Numbered from the stretch's first letter, positions 8,297 through 18,206 are shown. The stretch: DNA of 48,645 bases from Roseococcus sp. (GCA_026414745.1 JAOAIK010000023.1:1-48645); one strand, 5' to 3'. Notes: generated from the sequence alone by a model not told the origin. Numbers and translations are program-made.

Positions 8297-8938
8297 TCAG
8301 CCCTCCAGCACGCCGCGCGAGCCGCTGATCATCGAGAGGAACTCTCGCCGCGTGGCGTCGTTCGTCCGGAACTCGCCCAGCATGCGCGAGGTGACCATGG
8401 ACACGCCCGGCTTGTGGATGCCGCGCGTCGTCATGCACTGGTGCGCCGCCTCGATGACCACGGCCACGCCCTTGGGCTTGAGCACCGAGTCGATGGTGTT
8501 GGCGATCTGCGCCGTCAGCTTTTCCTGGATCTGCAGACGCTTCGCGTAGGCCTCGACGACCCGCGCGAGCTTCGAGATCCCCACCACGCGCCCGTTGGGC
8601 AGGTAGGCGACATGGGCGCGGCCGATGATCGGCACCATGTGATGCTCGCAATGGCTTTCGAGCCGGATGTCGCGCAGCACCACCATCTCGTCGTAGCCGT
8701 CCGTCTCCTCGAAGGAGCGGGCGAGCATCTCCACCGGGTCGGTCGCGTAGCCGGCGAAGAACTCCTCATAGGCGCGGACGACGCGGGCGGGCGTGTCCAC
8801 CAGCCCCTCGCGGTCCGGGTCGTCGCCGGCCCAGAGCAGGAGGGTGCGGACGGCGGCCTCGGCCTCCTCCCGGGTCGGGCGCGGCGGGGCGCTGGACTTC
8901 TCCTCGGCGGTCAGCGTCTTGGGCGCCTGGATGTTCAT
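8297..8938 (-). CDS. folE: GTP cyclohydrolase I
   Basis: A 213-aa, full-length FolE, which converts GTP to 7,8-dihydroneopterin triphosphate, the first step of folate/pterin synthesis. The zinc and catalytic ligands are visible: C97, H99 and H100 in [10 protein letters not shown], then H166 and C168 in [11 protein letters not shown]. The start is the Met of MNIQAPKTL, which has GAGGAA about 9 nt upstream; the frame remains open 35 codons further but without homology. A weak promoter candidate (TTGCAC at 9023-9028, minus) lies upstream. Pterin is also needed for the molybdopterin-independent folate pool; no folate operon partners are adjacent. Confidence 0.96.
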   Translation of the reverse strand: MNIQAPKTLTAEEKSSAPPRPTREEAEAAVRTLLLWAGDDPDREGLVDTPARVVRAYEEFFAGYATDPVEMLARSFEETDGYDEMVVLRDIRLESHCEHHMVPIIGRAHVAYLPNGRVVGISKLARVVEAYAKRLQIQEKLTAQIANTIDSVLKPKGVAVVIEAAHQCMTTRGIHKPGVSMVTSRMLGEFRTNDATRREFLSMISGSRGVLEG

Positions 8939-9057
8939 GACCTGGTGGGTTCCTCGCTGCGACGCGCGCCCCCCGGCGGGGCGGGCCTCTCTCGCCTGCC
9001 CAGATGGGGCGATGTCGGGGTCGTGCAAGCGGGCGGCGCGCACAATCCCCCTGCGGC

Positions 9058-10599
9058 TCAGATGACCAGCTCGATCAGGAAGGGCGCGGGGCGGGCGAAG
9101 CTCTGCACCATCAGGTCGCCCGCCTCCTCGAGCGTGGTGGCCGTGGCGGCCTCCACGCCCATGGCGCGGGCGAGCTGCGCCCAGCCGATGTCGGGGTTGC
9201 CCAGATCCATCATGTCGAGCGCGGTGCGCCCCGGGTTGGCGCCCACATTGCGGTATTCGCCGAGCAGGATCTGGTATTTCCGGTTGGAGAGGATGAGGGT
9301 GGTGACGGGCAGCCGCTCGCGCGCCTGGGTCCAGAGCGCCTGCACCGTGTACATGGCGCTGCCATCGGCCTGCAGGTTCAGCACGCGCCGCCCGCCGCCG
9401 CCGATGGCCGCGCCCGTGGCCAGCGGCAGCCCGCAGCCGATGGCGCCGCCCGTGATCTGCAGCCAGTCATGCGGGGGCGTGGCATGGGTGGCGGGGAAGA
9501 AGCCGCGGCCATAGCTCACGGATTCGTCCACCACGATGCAGTCCTCCGGCATCAGCGCGCCGACCAGCCGCGCCAGCCCCTCGGGCGAGGGCGCGCCGCG
9601 CGGCGCCTCGGCGCGCGGGCCGGGATCGGGCACCGGCACGGAGGGCGCGCCCAGCTCCTCGGCGAGCGCGCGCAGCGCGGCCTCGGCGTCCTGCTCGGGG
9701 CGCGTCAGCACCGTGATGCTCGCGTGCTCCGGGTAGTGCTTCGAGGGCATGTTGGGATAGGCGAAGAAGCCGATGGGCGCCTTGGAGCCGACGAGGATGA
9801 GGTGCTCCACCCCCTTGAGCCGCTCGATCGCCACATCGGCCGGATAGGGCACGCGCTCGAGCGGCAAGCGGCCGCGGCCGCGCTGGAAGCGGCTGTTGGA
9901 GGTCTCGGCCAGCAGCCGCGCGCCGCTGTGCGCGGCGATGCGGTGCGCCTGCCGCTGCGCCTCCTCGGTCAGCGCCATGGCGCCGCCGAGCAGGACGAGG
10001 ACGTTGCGCTTCTCCCGCAGCACGCGCGCCGCGGCGCGGATGGCGTGCATCTCCGCCTGGGGCGTGGCGGGCACGGGCAGCGGCTCGGCCACCGCTCCGC
10101 CCTCGTCCCAACAGGTGTCGGAGGGCAGGATCAGCGTCGCGATCTGCCCCGGCGCGGTGCGGGCGGCCTGCACCGCCACAGCCGCATCCGCTCCCACCTC
10201 CCGCGCCCGCGCGCAGGTGCGGACCCAGTGCGAGACGCCGCGCGCCCAGCCCTCCGTGTCCGCGGTCAGCGGCGCGTCATAGGGGCGGTGATAGGTGGCC
10301 TGGTCGCCCACGCAGTTCACGATGCCCGAGCGCGCGCGCCGCGCGTTGTGCAGGTTGGCCAGCCCGTTGGCGAGGCCGGGCCCGCAGTGCAGCAGCGTCA
10401 CCGCCGGCTTGCGCGTCATGCGCCAGTAGCCGTCGGCGCAGCCGGTCACCACGTTCTCCTGCAGGCCCAGCACGCAGCGCATGCCGGGAATCCGGTCGAG
10501 CGCCGCGACGAAATGCATCTCGCTGGTGCCGGGGTTGGAGAAGCACACCTCCACCCCGCTCTTGAGAAGGGTGTGGACCAGGCTTTCGGCGCCGTTCAC
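9058..10599 (-). CDS. ThDP-dependent enzyme, acetolactate synthase large-subunit-like
   Basis: A 513-aa protein with the three-domain layout of thiamin-diphosphate decarboxylases/acetolactate synthases. The N-terminal Pyr domain contains the cofactor-activating Glu (in [17 protein letters not shown]). A central domain follows, and the C-terminal PP domain has QADGSAMYT...SNRKYQIL, the metal/ThDP motif. It has a GTG start with GAGGGA upstream. It is shorter than true IlvB (about 570 aa) and belongs to the group often named acetolactate synthase large subunit but closer to benzoylformate-decarboxylase-type enzymes. No small regulatory subunit (IlvH) is adjacent, so a role in branched-chain amino acid synthesis is doubtful. 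Substrate probably a 2-oxo acid. Confidence 0.85.
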   Translation of the reverse strand: MNGAESLVHTLLKSGVEVCFSNPGTSEMHFVAALDRIPGMRCVLGLQENVVTGCADGYWRMTRKPAVTLLHCGPGLANGLANLHNARRARSGIVNCVGDQATYHRPYDAPLTADTEGWARGVSHWVRTCARAREVGADAAVAVQAARTAPGQIATLILPSDTCWDEGGAVAEPLPVPATPQAEMHAIRAAARVLREKRNVLVLLGGAMALTEEAQRQAHRIAAHSGARLLAETSNSRFQRGRGRLPLERVPYPADVAIERLKGVEHLILVGSKAPIGFFAYPNMPSKHYPEHASITVLTRPEQDAEAALRALAEELGAPSVPVPDPGPRAEAPRGAPSPEGLARLVGALMPEDCIVVDESVSYGRGFFPATHATPPHDWLQITGGAIGCGLPLATGAAIGGGGRRVLNLQADGSAMYTVQALWTQARERLPVTTLILSNRKYQILLGEYRNVGANPGRTALDMMDLGNPDIGWAQLARAMGVEAATATTLEEAGDLMVQSFARPAPFLIELVI

Positions 10600-10676
10600 G
10601 GGATCGTCCCTCGCATGTCTTTACGCGGGCGGAAGCCTGGGCCGAAGATCGCGCCCCGGCAAGACAGGGGCGGGCG

Positions 10677-11165
10677 ATGCGGCATCCTCTCGCGAAGGTG
10701 GGCGTGCTCGGATTCGCCTGCGGCGCGCTGGCCTTCGCCGCCTTCCACCAGGGCACGCAGCATGTGCTGCACAACACCGTGCACAACTGGCCCGCCCTGG
10801 CCGGGGCGCTCGGCCCCATGCCGGGGCCGGGCTGGAACCTCGCGCCGCTCGCCGCGCCGCCGCTCGCGGGGCTGGCCATCCCTGTCCTGGCGGCGCAGCT
10901 CCTCTGGGGCGGGGCCTGGGGCGTCCTCATCGCCGCGGCGATCCGCTGGGCGCATCTGCCCGATCTGCTGACCGGCGCGCTGATGGGCGGGCTGGGCGCC
11001 ACCCTCGCGGCCTCGCTCGGGCCCGTCTCGCCCGAGGGGCTGGAGCCGGCGCTGGACGCGCAGAGCCTGCTGCGCTGCCTGCTGCTGAACGGCGGCTTCG
11101 GCTTCGGCGCGGCGCTGCTGATGCGCCCCTTCGGCATCCAGCGCCCCCTCCGGCGCGGGCATTGA
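10677..11165 (+). CDS. Integral membrane protein of unknown function
   Basis: A 162-aa protein with about four hydrophobic helices: near residues 7-24, 58-80, 80-110 (probably two) and 135-152. Its N-terminus contains a His-rich loop (HQGTQHVLHNTVHNWP) that could face the periplasm and bind metal; that is inference. It lies between the divergent ThDP enzyme and fdhD, 31 nt before the latter and on its strand, so it may be co-transcribed with fdhD-mobA. No family recognised. Confidence 0.7.
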   Translation: MRHPLAKVGVLGFACGALAFAAFHQGTQHVLHNTVHNWPALAGALGPMPGPGWNLAPLAAPPLAGLAIPVLAAQLLWGGAWGVLIAAAIRWAHLPDLLTGALMGGLGATLAASLGPVSPEGLEPALDAQSLLRCLLLNGGFGFGAALLMRPFGIQRPLRRGH

Positions 11166-11196
11166 GCGGCCGCGCCGCGCGCGCCATATCGCGCGC

Positions 11197-12090
11197 ATGG
11201 ACCTGACCGAGCTGCGCGTCGCCCCGAACCCCGCCGACCCGCGCCTGACCCGCCGCGTCGCCGGCCTCGACGAGGCCGGCCGGCCCGTCGAGACGAGCGT
11301 GACCATGGAACGCCCGCTGACGCTCTACCTCAACGGGCAGGAGATCGTGACGATGATGACGATCCTCGACCGGCCCGAGGATCTTGCCGTCGGCTACCTG
11401 CTCAACCAGGGCATGCTGCGCGCGGAGGACCGGCTGAGGGCGGTGGACTACGACGAGGATCTCGGCGTCGTCGTGGTGCGCACCGAGGCGCGCACGGATT
11501 TCGAGGAGAAGCTGCGCAAGAAGACGCTGACCAGCGGTTGCGCCCAGGGCACCGCCTTCGGCGACCTGATGGAAGGCTTCGCGCAGGTGCGGCTGGACCC
11601 GGAGGCGCGGCTGCGCACCAGCGAGCTCTACCGGCTGCTGCACCGGATCAACACCATCCCCTCGCTCTACCTCGAGGCCGGGGCGATCCATGGCTGCGCG
11701 CTGTGCCGCGCGGACCAGCCCATCGTGTACATGGAGGATGTCGGCCGCCACAACGCGGTGGACAAGATCGCGGGCTGGATGTTCCGCGAGGGTGTCTCCG
11801 GCGCGGACAAGCTGTTCTACACCACGGGCCGCCTGACCTCCGAGATGGTGATCAAGACGGTGCGGATGGGCATCCCCATCCTGCTCTCGCGCTCGGGCTT
11901 CACCGCCTGGGGGGTGGATCTGGCGCGCGAGGCGAACCTCACCCTCATCGGCCGCGCCAAGGGCAAGCGTTTCACCGTGCTCGCGGGCGAACAGCGCCTG
12001 ATCTTCGACGCCGACACGCGCTATGTGCCGGAGGAGAGCGCGAAGCACTGGCGCAAGAACAGCGCCGAGGCGCTGGACGCCGGCGCATGA
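11197..12090 (+). CDS. fdhD: Formate dehydrogenase accessory sulfurtransferase FdhD
   Basis: A 297-aa FdhD, which passes sulfur from IscS to the molybdenum cofactor of formate dehydrogenases. Family blocks are clear: [16 protein letters not shown], the active-loop Cys in LTSGCAQG (residue 115), [19 protein letters not shown], and [20 protein letters not shown]. coli FdhD has a C-x-x-C here; only the first Cys is kept, the second position being Gly. The start has no clear Shine-Dalgarno. The stop overlaps mobA (ATGA). No formate dehydrogenase structural gene is in the window, so the target enzyme is elsewhere. Confidence 0.96.
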   Translation: MDLTELRVAPNPADPRLTRRVAGLDEAGRPVETSVTMERPLTLYLNGQEIVTMMTILDRPEDLAVGYLLNQGMLRAEDRLRAVDYDEDLGVVVVRTEARTDFEEKLRKKTLTSGCAQGTAFGDLMEGFAQVRLDPEARLRTSELYRLLHRINTIPSLYLEAGAIHGCALCRADQPIVYMEDVGRHNAVDKIAGWMFREGVSGADKLFYTTGRLTSEMVIKTVRMGIPILLSRSGFTAWGVDLAREANLTLIGRAKGKRFTVLAGEQRLIFDADTRYVPEESAKHWRKNSAEALDAGA

Positions 12091-12695
12091 GGCAGGCGAC
12101 GCAGGGCGTGGTGCTGGCCGGCGGCCTGGCCCGCCGCATGGGCGGGGGCGACAAGCCGCTGCGCCTGCTCGGCGGGCGGCCGATGCTCGATCACGTGCTG
12201 GCGCGGCTCGCGCCGCAGGTCGCGGCCGTGGCGCTGAACGCCAATGGCGCGGCGGCGCGCTTCGCCGCCTATGCCCTGCCCGTCTGGCCGGACACGCTGC
12301 CCGGCCACCCGGGGCCGCTGGCCGGCATCCTCGCGGCCATGGAGGCCTCGCCCCTGCCCTGGGTGGTGACGGTGCCGGGCGACTGCCCCTTCCTGCCGAC
12401 CGACCTGGTGGCGCGGCTGCACGCGGCGCGGGAGCTGGCGGGCACGCCGCTGGCCTGCGCCGCCTCGGGCGGCTTCGCGCATCCGCCCATCGGGCTCTGG
12501 CCCAGGGCGCTGGCCGCCGATCTGCGCGCCGCGCTCGTCGCGGGCGAGCGCAAGATCGACCGCTGGACGGCCCGGCACGGCGTGGCGCAGGCGGAATGGC
12601 CCGCCCTGCCCCACGACCCCTTCTTCAACGCCAATACCCCCGAGGAGCTGGCCGAGGCCGAGGCGATCTTGCGCGGCACCGCCATTTCGCCGTAA
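12087..12695 (+). CDS. mobA: Molybdenum cofactor guanylyltransferase
   Basis: A 202-aa MobA, which attaches GMP to molybdopterin to form the bis-MGD cofactor used by formate dehydrogenases. It has the nucleotide-binding signature [16 protein letters not shown] at residues 10-25 and the metal-binding VPGDCPFLP motif. Its length is typical. The ATG overlaps the fdhD stop, coupling the two proteins that mature the same cofactor. It is followed 45 nt later by a 41-codon gene on the same strand. Confidence 0.95.
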   Translation: MRQATQGVVLAGGLARRMGGGDKPLRLLGGRPMLDHVLARLAPQVAAVALNANGAAARFAAYALPVWPDTLPGHPGPLAGILAAMEASPLPWVVTVPGDCPFLPTDLVARLHAARELAGTPLACAASGGFAHPPIGLWPRALAADLRAALVAGERKIDRWTARHGVAQAEWPALPHDPFFNANTPEELAEAEAILRGTAISP

Positions 12696-12740
12696 CCCTG
12701 AAGTCAGGGTTGAGACCGTCACCGGCAAAGGGAGGCCCGC

Positions 12741-12866
12741 ATGAAGGCCATCATCACCGGCATCATCGCCGCCGCCGCGTTCGCCGCCGCTGCCGCCTTC
12801 GTCCTCGACACGCGCGTGCAGCAGACCGCCGACCAGCGCTTCCAGACCACCGGCGTGCGGCTCTGA
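12741..12866 (+). CDS. Small single-span membrane or secreted peptide (41 aa)
   Basis: A 41-aa ORF with a good GGGAGG ribosome site 6 nt before the ATG. It starts Met-Lys and has one hydrophobic Ala/Ile-rich helix (residues 3-21), then a polar tail with VQQTADQRFQTTGVRL. The lysine plus short helix fits an inner-membrane anchor or signal-like segment with the tail in the periplasm. It follows mobA by 45 nt on the same strand and may be the last gene of the fdhD-mobA unit. Function unknown, but base composition, RBS and hydrophobic design argue it is translated. Confidence 0.68.
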   Translation: MKAIITGIIAAAAFAAAAAFVLDTRVQQTADQRFQTTGVRL

Positions 12867-12890
12867 CAGGCTGACGGCGCGACGGCGGGG

Positions 12891-14936
12891 TCACGCGGCG
12901 CCGAGGGAGATCTCGAGCCAGCCCTCCGCGCGCATCCGCGCCGCATCGCCGGGGAGCAGCAGCACGGTCGTGGTGGCGCTCTCCACGATGGCCGGGCCGG
13001 CGATCGCCTGCCCGGCGGCCAGCGCCTCGAAGGCATAGACGGGGAGGCGTCGCGCGCCACCTTCCAGCAGGCAGCGCCGTTCGCCCAGCGCCGCGCCGGG
13101 CAGCGTCGCCCCCGCCGGGCGACGCGGCGGAGCGGGCAGGAGGCCGCGCGCGGCGGCGCGCGCCGTGACCAGCACCACCTCCTCGCCCGGCAGGTCGTAG
13201 GTGAAGAGGGCGCGGTGGCGCGCATGGAAGGCGGCGCAGAGCGCCGCGCGCGTGGCGGGCACGCCGTCCAGCGGCACCGTCACCTCGAAGACCTGCTCGC
13301 CGTAGCGCATGTCGGCCGCGCGGCTCACGGCGATCTCGCCGCCATGCCAGCCGGCCAGCCGCACCCGCGCCTCTTCCTCCAGCCCGGCGAAGAGGGCGGC
13401 CAGGGCGGCGTCCTCCGGCAGCCCCTCGGCGCCGAGCACGCTGCGCGCCGTCTCGACGCGCAGCTCCGTCTGCAGCATGCCCCAGGCCGAGAGCCCGGCG
13501 GCGAAGAGCGGCACCGCCACCCGCGCCATGCCGAGGTCGCGCGCCACGGCGCTGGCATGCAGCCCCGCCGCGCCGCCGAAGGCCAGCAGCGTCGCCCCGC
13601 GCGGATCCACCCCGCGGCGCACCGTCGCCACCCGCACCCCGTCGGCCATGCGCGCGTTCACGAGCCGGTGGATGCCGAGCGCCGCCTCCTCCGGCGCGAG
13701 GCCGAGCGTGGAAGCGAGCCGCCCCACCGCCGCCCAGGCGGCCGCCTCGTCCAGCCGCTGCGCCCCGCCGAGGAAGGAGGCCGGGTCGAGATAGCCGAGC
13801 ACGAGATTCGCATCCGTCACCGTCGGCTCCGTCCCGCCGCGGCCGTAGCAGGCCGGACCCGGCCGCGCCCCGGCCGAGCGCGGCCCCACCTGCAGCGTGC
13901 CCCCCGGCCCGAGATGCGCGATGGAGCCGCCGCCGGCGCCCAGCGTGATGATGTCGAGGCTGTCCAGCGCGATGCGCTCGCCCCCCACCTCGCGCCCGCG
14001 CCCCAGCGCCGCCGCGCCATCGGTGACGAGGGCGATGTCGGTGGAGGTGCCGCCCATGTCGAAGGTGACGATGTGGCGGGCGGGCGCCCCGAGCCCGCGC
14101 CGCGCCAGCGCCACCGCCGCCGCCACCCCGCCCGCGGGGCCCGAGAGCGCCGTGCCCGCGGCGAGCCGCGCCGCCTCCGCGATCGGGCTCACCCCGCCAT
14201 GGGAGAGGATGACGAAGACCGGCGCGTGGCAGCCCGCCTCGTGCAGCCGCTCCTCCAGCCGCCGCAGGTAGCGGGCCACCGGCGGGCCGACATAGGCGTT
14301 CACCGCCGCCGTGGAGAAGCGCTCGTATTCCTTGATCTGCGGCAGCACATCGGCCGAGCAGGTGACATAGGCGCCCGGCAGGGCGGCGCGCACGCGCGCG
14401 GCGGCCGCGTGCTCGTGGCGCGGATCGGCCCAGGAGTGCAGGAAGCAGATCGCCACCGCCTCCACCTCCGCCGCGCGCAGGGTGGCGATGGCGGCATCGA
14501 GGCTCGCCATGTCGAGCGGGATCTCCACCCGCCCGTCGGGGCGCAGCCTCTCGCGCACCGGCAGGCGCAGCCGGCGCGGAATGAGCGGCGCCGGCGCCGG
14601 CAGGCGCAGATCGTAGCGCGCGGGCTTCAGCCCCTCGCGCATGGCGATCACGTCGCGGTGGCCCTCGGTGGTGAGCATGGCCGCGCGCGCGCCGCGCCGC
14701 TCGAGCAGCGCGTTGGTCGCCACCGTGGTGCCGTGCACGATGCGCACGGTGGAGTCGAGCAGCTCCGCCAGCGTCAGCCGCAGCGCCGCCGCGAGGTTGG
14801 CGAGGCCCTGCATCACGCCCAGGCTCTGGTCCTCGGGCGTGCTCGCCGCCTTGGCGAGATGCTCGTTGCCCTCGTCGTCCACCCCCACCACGTCGGTGAA
14901 GGTGCCGCCCACATCCACGCCGATGACGTAGCGCAT
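12891..14936 (-). CDS. Hydantoinase/oxoprolinase subunit A
   Basis: A 681-aa HyuA-type protein (N-methylhydantoinase/5-oxoprolinase A, ATP-dependent). The N-terminus has the actin-like phosphate motif GVDVGGTFTDVV and the second-half motif TFDMGGTSTDIALV. GPRSAGARPGPACYGRGG and FGGAAGLHA are characteristic of the family. It acts with subunit B to open hydantoin, oxoproline or related lactam rings using ATP. The start overlaps the stop of subunit B (ATGA). The exact substrate cannot be set from sequence; acetone carboxylase-type proteins are related but differ in context. Confidence 0.93.
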   Translation of the reverse strand: MRYVIGVDVGGTFTDVVGVDDEGNEHLAKAASTPEDQSLGVMQGLANLAAALRLTLAELLDSTVRIVHGTTVATNALLERRGARAAMLTTEGHRDVIAMREGLKPARYDLRLPAPAPLIPRRLRLPVRERLRPDGRVEIPLDMASLDAAIATLRAAEVEAVAICFLHSWADPRHEHAAAARVRAALPGAYVTCSADVLPQIKEYERFSTAAVNAYVGPPVARYLRRLEERLHEAGCHAPVFVILSHGGVSPIAEAARLAAGTALSGPAGGVAAAVALARRGLGAPARHIVTFDMGGTSTDIALVTDGAAALGRGREVGGERIALDSLDIITLGAGGGSIAHLGPGGTLQVGPRSAGARPGPACYGRGGTEPTVTDANLVLGYLDPASFLGGAQRLDEAAAWAAVGRLASTLGLAPEEAALGIHRLVNARMADGVRVATVRRGVDPRGATLLAFGGAAGLHASAVARDLGMARVAVPLFAAGLSAWGMLQTELRVETARSVLGAEGLPEDAALAALFAGLEEEARVRLAGWHGGEIAVSRAADMRYGEQVFEVTVPLDGVPATRAALCAAFHARHRALFTYDLPGEEVVLVTARAAARGLLPAPPRRPAGATLPGAALGERRCLLEGGARRLPVYAFEALAAGQAIAGPAIVESATTTVLLLPGDAARMRAEGWLEISLGAA

Positions 14937-16603
14937 CAGAGCAGCCCCTCCGCCGCGTCCTCGGCGATGCGCGCGGGGTCGCGCCGCGCCGGGTCGCCCC
15001 AGCCGCCGCCGCCGGCCGAGCGCACCTCGATGACCTCGCCCGGCTGGATCACCACCCCCGATTCCTTGGTGCGCAGCGGCCGTTCGGAGCCGTCGGCGCG
15101 GCGCAGCGCGTAGCGGTGGGGCGGGCTGTCCTCGCCGCCGCAGATGCCCGCGCTGCCGTGCCGCGCCCCGTCGCCCGCCGTGTTGGCGAGGGCCGGCCCG
15201 TCGCTCTCCACGACGAGCTCGAGCCGCGCGCCGAAGCCTCCGCGGAACTGCCCGCGCCCGGCCGAGCCGGGCAGGAACTCGTGGTGGCGGACATGCAGCG
15301 GGAAGCGCGCCTCCGCCATCTCCACGCTGCCGAACTTCAGCCCGCCCACGCTGTGCCACTCGCCCGCGCAGGACCATCCGTCGCCCCGGGCATGGCCGCC
15401 GCCGCCCGGCCGGGCATGGAACAGGTGCCAGACGAAGCGCCGGCCCGGCCGCCGCGCGTCCCGCCCCGTGATGGCGATGCGGAAGCGCCGCCCCCAGCCG
15501 CCCATGGCGCGCTCCGGGCAGCAGTGCTGCATGGCGCGGATGATCGCCTCCACGATCTCGTTGCTGCAATGGCTGGTGCACAGCGTCACCGCCGCGCCCT
15601 CGCGCGCCCAGACCACGCTGCCCTCGCGCGCCAGGATGCGCAGCGCGCGGAAGGCGCCGTCGTTCTTCGCCACCTCGGGGTCGAGCAGATAGGCGAAGGC
15701 CATGCTCACCGCGCTGACCATGTTCGGATAGGAGGAGTTCACGAAGCCCGCCACCTGGTCGTCGGAGTCCGAGAGGTCCACCGTCAGCGTCCCGCCCTGT
15801 TTCGTGCAGGTGGCGCGGATGGCGATGTCGGTGCGGCCGTGCCCGTCATCGTCCAGGAAGGCCTCGCCCCGCCATGTCCCGTCCGGCCAGGACTGCAGGA
15901 TGCGCGCCGCATGCGCGTGGGAGAGGGCGAGGATCTCCTCCACCGCGGCGAGCAGCGTCGCCGCCCCGTGCTGCGCCGCGAGCGCCGAGAGCCGCTCGGC
16001 GCCCAGCTTCGCCGCACCCAGCATGGCCGCGAGGTCGCCCTCGAAATCCCGCCCGATGCGCGTGTTGAGCGCGAGCATGGCGACGAGGTCGCGCCGCAGC
16101 GCCCCCTTCTCGCCGAGCCGGATGGGCGGGATGCGCAGCCCCTCCTGCCAGATCTCCGTGGCGGCCGGGTTGTAGCCGCCATGGGTGGCCCCGCCGATGT
16201 CGCTCTGGTGCGCGCGCACCACCGCGAAGAACAGCGGTTCCGCGGGCGCGGCCCCGGACTGCGCGCCGGCCGGCGCGGCGGCGAAGACCGGCAGCACGAT
16301 GGTCAGGTCCGGCAGGTGGGAGCCGCCATGCCAGGGGTCGTTCAGCAGGAACACGTCGCCCGGGCGCAGCTCGCCGGTGAAGGCGTCGCGCACGGCGCGC
16401 GCGGCGAAGGGCATGGCGCCGACATGCACGGGGATGTGGTCGGCCTGCGCCACCAGCCGCCCCGCCCCGTCCGTGACCGCGATGGAGAAGTCGCGCGAGG
16501 AGTTGAGGATCTGGCTGTAGGCGGTGCGCAGCAGCGCCTCGCCCATCTCCTCCACGATGGCCGAGAGCCGCGCCTCCAGCACCGCGAGCGTCACGGGGTC
16601 CAT
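14936..16603 (-). CDS. Hydantoinase/oxoprolinase subunit B
   Basis: A 555-aa HyuB-type protein. It begins MDPVTLAVLEARLSAIVEEMGEALLRTAYS, with the family's SSRDFSIAVTD, LNDPWHGGSHLPDL and HQSDIGGATHGG blocks and the C-terminal GGGGWGDPARRDP tail. The start has GGAGG 9 nt upstream. It is first in the operon with subunit A downstream and overlapping. The gene diverges from an SMP-30 lactonase across 71 nt, suggesting a shared promoter region and perhaps a common pathway for a cyclic amide. Confidence 0.93.
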   Translation of the reverse strand: MDPVTLAVLEARLSAIVEEMGEALLRTAYSQILNSSRDFSIAVTDGAGRLVAQADHIPVHVGAMPFAARAVRDAFTGELRPGDVFLLNDPWHGGSHLPDLTIVLPVFAAAPAGAQSGAAPAEPLFFAVVRAHQSDIGGATHGGYNPAATEIWQEGLRIPPIRLGEKGALRRDLVAMLALNTRIGRDFEGDLAAMLGAAKLGAERLSALAAQHGAATLLAAVEEILALSHAHAARILQSWPDGTWRGEAFLDDDGHGRTDIAIRATCTKQGGTLTVDLSDSDDQVAGFVNSSYPNMVSAVSMAFAYLLDPEVAKNDGAFRALRILAREGSVVWAREGAAVTLCTSHCSNEIVEAIIRAMQHCCPERAMGGWGRRFRIAITGRDARRPGRRFVWHLFHARPGGGGHARGDGWSCAGEWHSVGGLKFGSVEMAEARFPLHVRHHEFLPGSAGRGQFRGGFGARLELVVESDGPALANTAGDGARHGSAGICGGEDSPPHRYALRRADGSERPLRTKESGVVIQPGEVIEVRSAGGGGWGDPARRDPARIAEDAAEGLL

Positions 16604-16674
16604 GCCTTGCCTCCTCCCTTGGCGGGGGGCGGGAGGGTGGCGCATCCTGCCGCGCGCCAAAAGGGGAGGGCGGC

Positions 16675-17595
16675 ATGGAGTGGACGGTGCTGGCGGAGGG
16701 GCTGCGCTTCCCCGAGGGGCCGGTGGCGATGGCCGACGGCTCGGTGATCCTGGTCGAGATCGCGCGCGGCACCATCACCCGCATCGCGCCCGACGGCTCC
16801 GCCAGCGTGCTCGCCACGCCGGGCGGCGGGCCCAACGGGCTCGCCCCCGGGCCCGATGGCACGCTGATCCTGTGCAACAATGGCGGCTTCGCCTGGCATG
16901 AGGCGCCGGGCATGCTGCGTCCCGTCGGCCCGGCGCCGGACTATGCGGGCGGGCGGATCGAGGTGGTGGAGATCGCCACCGGCCATGTCCGCACCCTCTA
17001 CGACCGCTGCGGCGCGCACCCGCTGAAGGGCCCGAACGACCTGGTGCTCGACGGCAAGGGCGGCGTCTGGTTCACCGATCTCGGCAAGGTGCGCGCGCGC
17101 GACCGCGACCATGGCGGCGTGTATTGGGCGGCGCTCGACGGCTCGCGCATCGTCGAGGCGGCCTATCCCGTGCCGGGGGGCGCGAACGGGATCGGCCTCT
17201 CGCCGGAGGGCGAGACGCTCTATGTGGCCGAGACCGAAACGGGCCGCCTCTGGGCCTTCGACGTGATGGGGCCGGGCCGTCTGCGCCACGCCCCCTGGCC
17301 GAGCCCGCATGGCGGCTACCTGCTCTGCCAGTTCCCGGGCTTCCGCCGGCTGGACAGCCTGGCGGTGACCGAGGCGGGCAACATCGTGGTGGCGGTGCTG
17401 GCGGCGGGCGAGATCGCCACCGTCTCGCCGCGCGGGGAGATCCTCGACATGGTGAAGATGCCCGAGCCCATGCCCACCAATATCTGCTTCGGCGGGAAGG
17501 ACCGCCGCACCGCCTATGTCACCCTCTCCACCACCGGGCGGCTGGTGGCGGCGCCCTGGCCGGAGCCGGGCCTCGCCCTGCCCTTCGCGGCATGA
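16675..17595 (+). CDS. SMP-30/gluconolactonase family protein
   Basis: A 306-aa six-bladed beta-propeller of the SMP-30/gluconolaconase/LRE group, which hydrolyses lactones with a divalent metal. The expected metal ligands are visible: Glu in FPEGPVAM near residue 14, Asn in KGPNDLVLD, Asn in PGGANGIGLS and Asp in RRLDSLAVTEAGN. There is no signal peptide. RBS GGGGAGGG. The stop overlaps the start of a cation transporter (ATGA). The sugar or other lactone substrate is unknown. Confidence 0.9.
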   Translation: MEWTVLAEGLRFPEGPVAMADGSVILVEIARGTITRIAPDGSASVLATPGGGPNGLAPGPDGTLILCNNGGFAWHEAPGMLRPVGPAPDYAGGRIEVVEIATGHVRTLYDRCGAHPLKGPNDLVLDGKGGVWFTDLGKVRARDRDHGGVYWAALDGSRIVEAAYPVPGGANGIGLSPEGETLYVAETETGRLWAFDVMGPGRLRHAPWPSPHGGYLLCQFPGFRRLDSLAVTEAGNIVVAVLAAGEIATVSPRGEILDMVKMPEPMPTNICFGGKDRRTAYVTLSTTGRLVAAPWPEPGLALPFAA

Positions 17596-18203
17596 GCGGG
17601 GCGGCGGCGGATGCGGCGCTGCGCCGCACGGTGGCGGTCGTCGCGCTGCTCAACCTCGCCTATTTCGGGGTGGAGTTCTCGGTGGCGCTGGCCATCGGCT
17701 CCGTCTCGCTGCTCGCCGACAGCGTCGACTTCCTGGAGGATGCGGCGGTCAACCTGCTCATCCTGGTGGGGCTGGGCTGGAGCCTCGCGGCGCGGGCGCG
17801 GCTGGGCGCGGTGCTGGCGGGGCTGATGCTGGTGCCGGCGGCGGCCTTCCTCTGGGCGCTGGCGCAGAAGCTGCTGGCCGGCGCGCCGCCCGAGCCCCTG
17901 GCCCTCTCGGCCACCGGCGCCGGGGCGCTGGCGGTGAACCTCTCCTGCGCGCTGCTGCTGGCGCGGCACCGCCATCACGGGGCGAGCCTGGCGCGCGCCG
18001 CCTTCCTCTCGGCGCGCAACGACGCGCTGGCCAATGTGGCGATCATCGGCGCGGGCCTCATCACCGCCCTGCACCCCTCCATCTGGCCCGATGTGGTGGT
18101 GGGGCTCGGCATCGCCTGGCTCAACCTCGACGCGGCGCGCGAGGTGTGGGCGCGGGCGCGGGCCGAGGGCCGCGCGGCACGGGAGGGGGAGCCGGCCGCC
18201 TGA
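17592..18203 (+). CDS. Cation transporter (CDF-like), truncated-type
   Basis: A 203-aa membrane protein with about six hydrophobic helices, matching the membrane half of cation-diffusion-facilitator exporters. The metal-site helix reads SLLADSVDFLEDAAVNLL, and a related helix reads ARNDALANVAIIGAG. The usual His in the second site is replaced, and there is no C-terminal cytoplasmic metal-binding domain. The protein ends in a charged tail (ARARAEGRAAREGE). The start overlaps the lactonase stop. Metal specificity cannot be assigned, and with altered ligands it may not move Zn/Co in the classical way. Confidence 0.8.
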   Translation: MSGAAADAALRRTVAVVALLNLAYFGVEFSVALAIGSVSLLADSVDFLEDAAVNLLILVGLGWSLAARARLGAVLAGLMLVPAAAFLWALAQKLLAGAPPEPLALSATGAGALAVNLSCALLLARHRHHGASLARAAFLSARNDALANVAIIGAGLITALHPSIWPDVVVGLGIAWLNLDAAREVWARARAEGRAAREGEPAA

Positions 18204-18206
18204 CGC

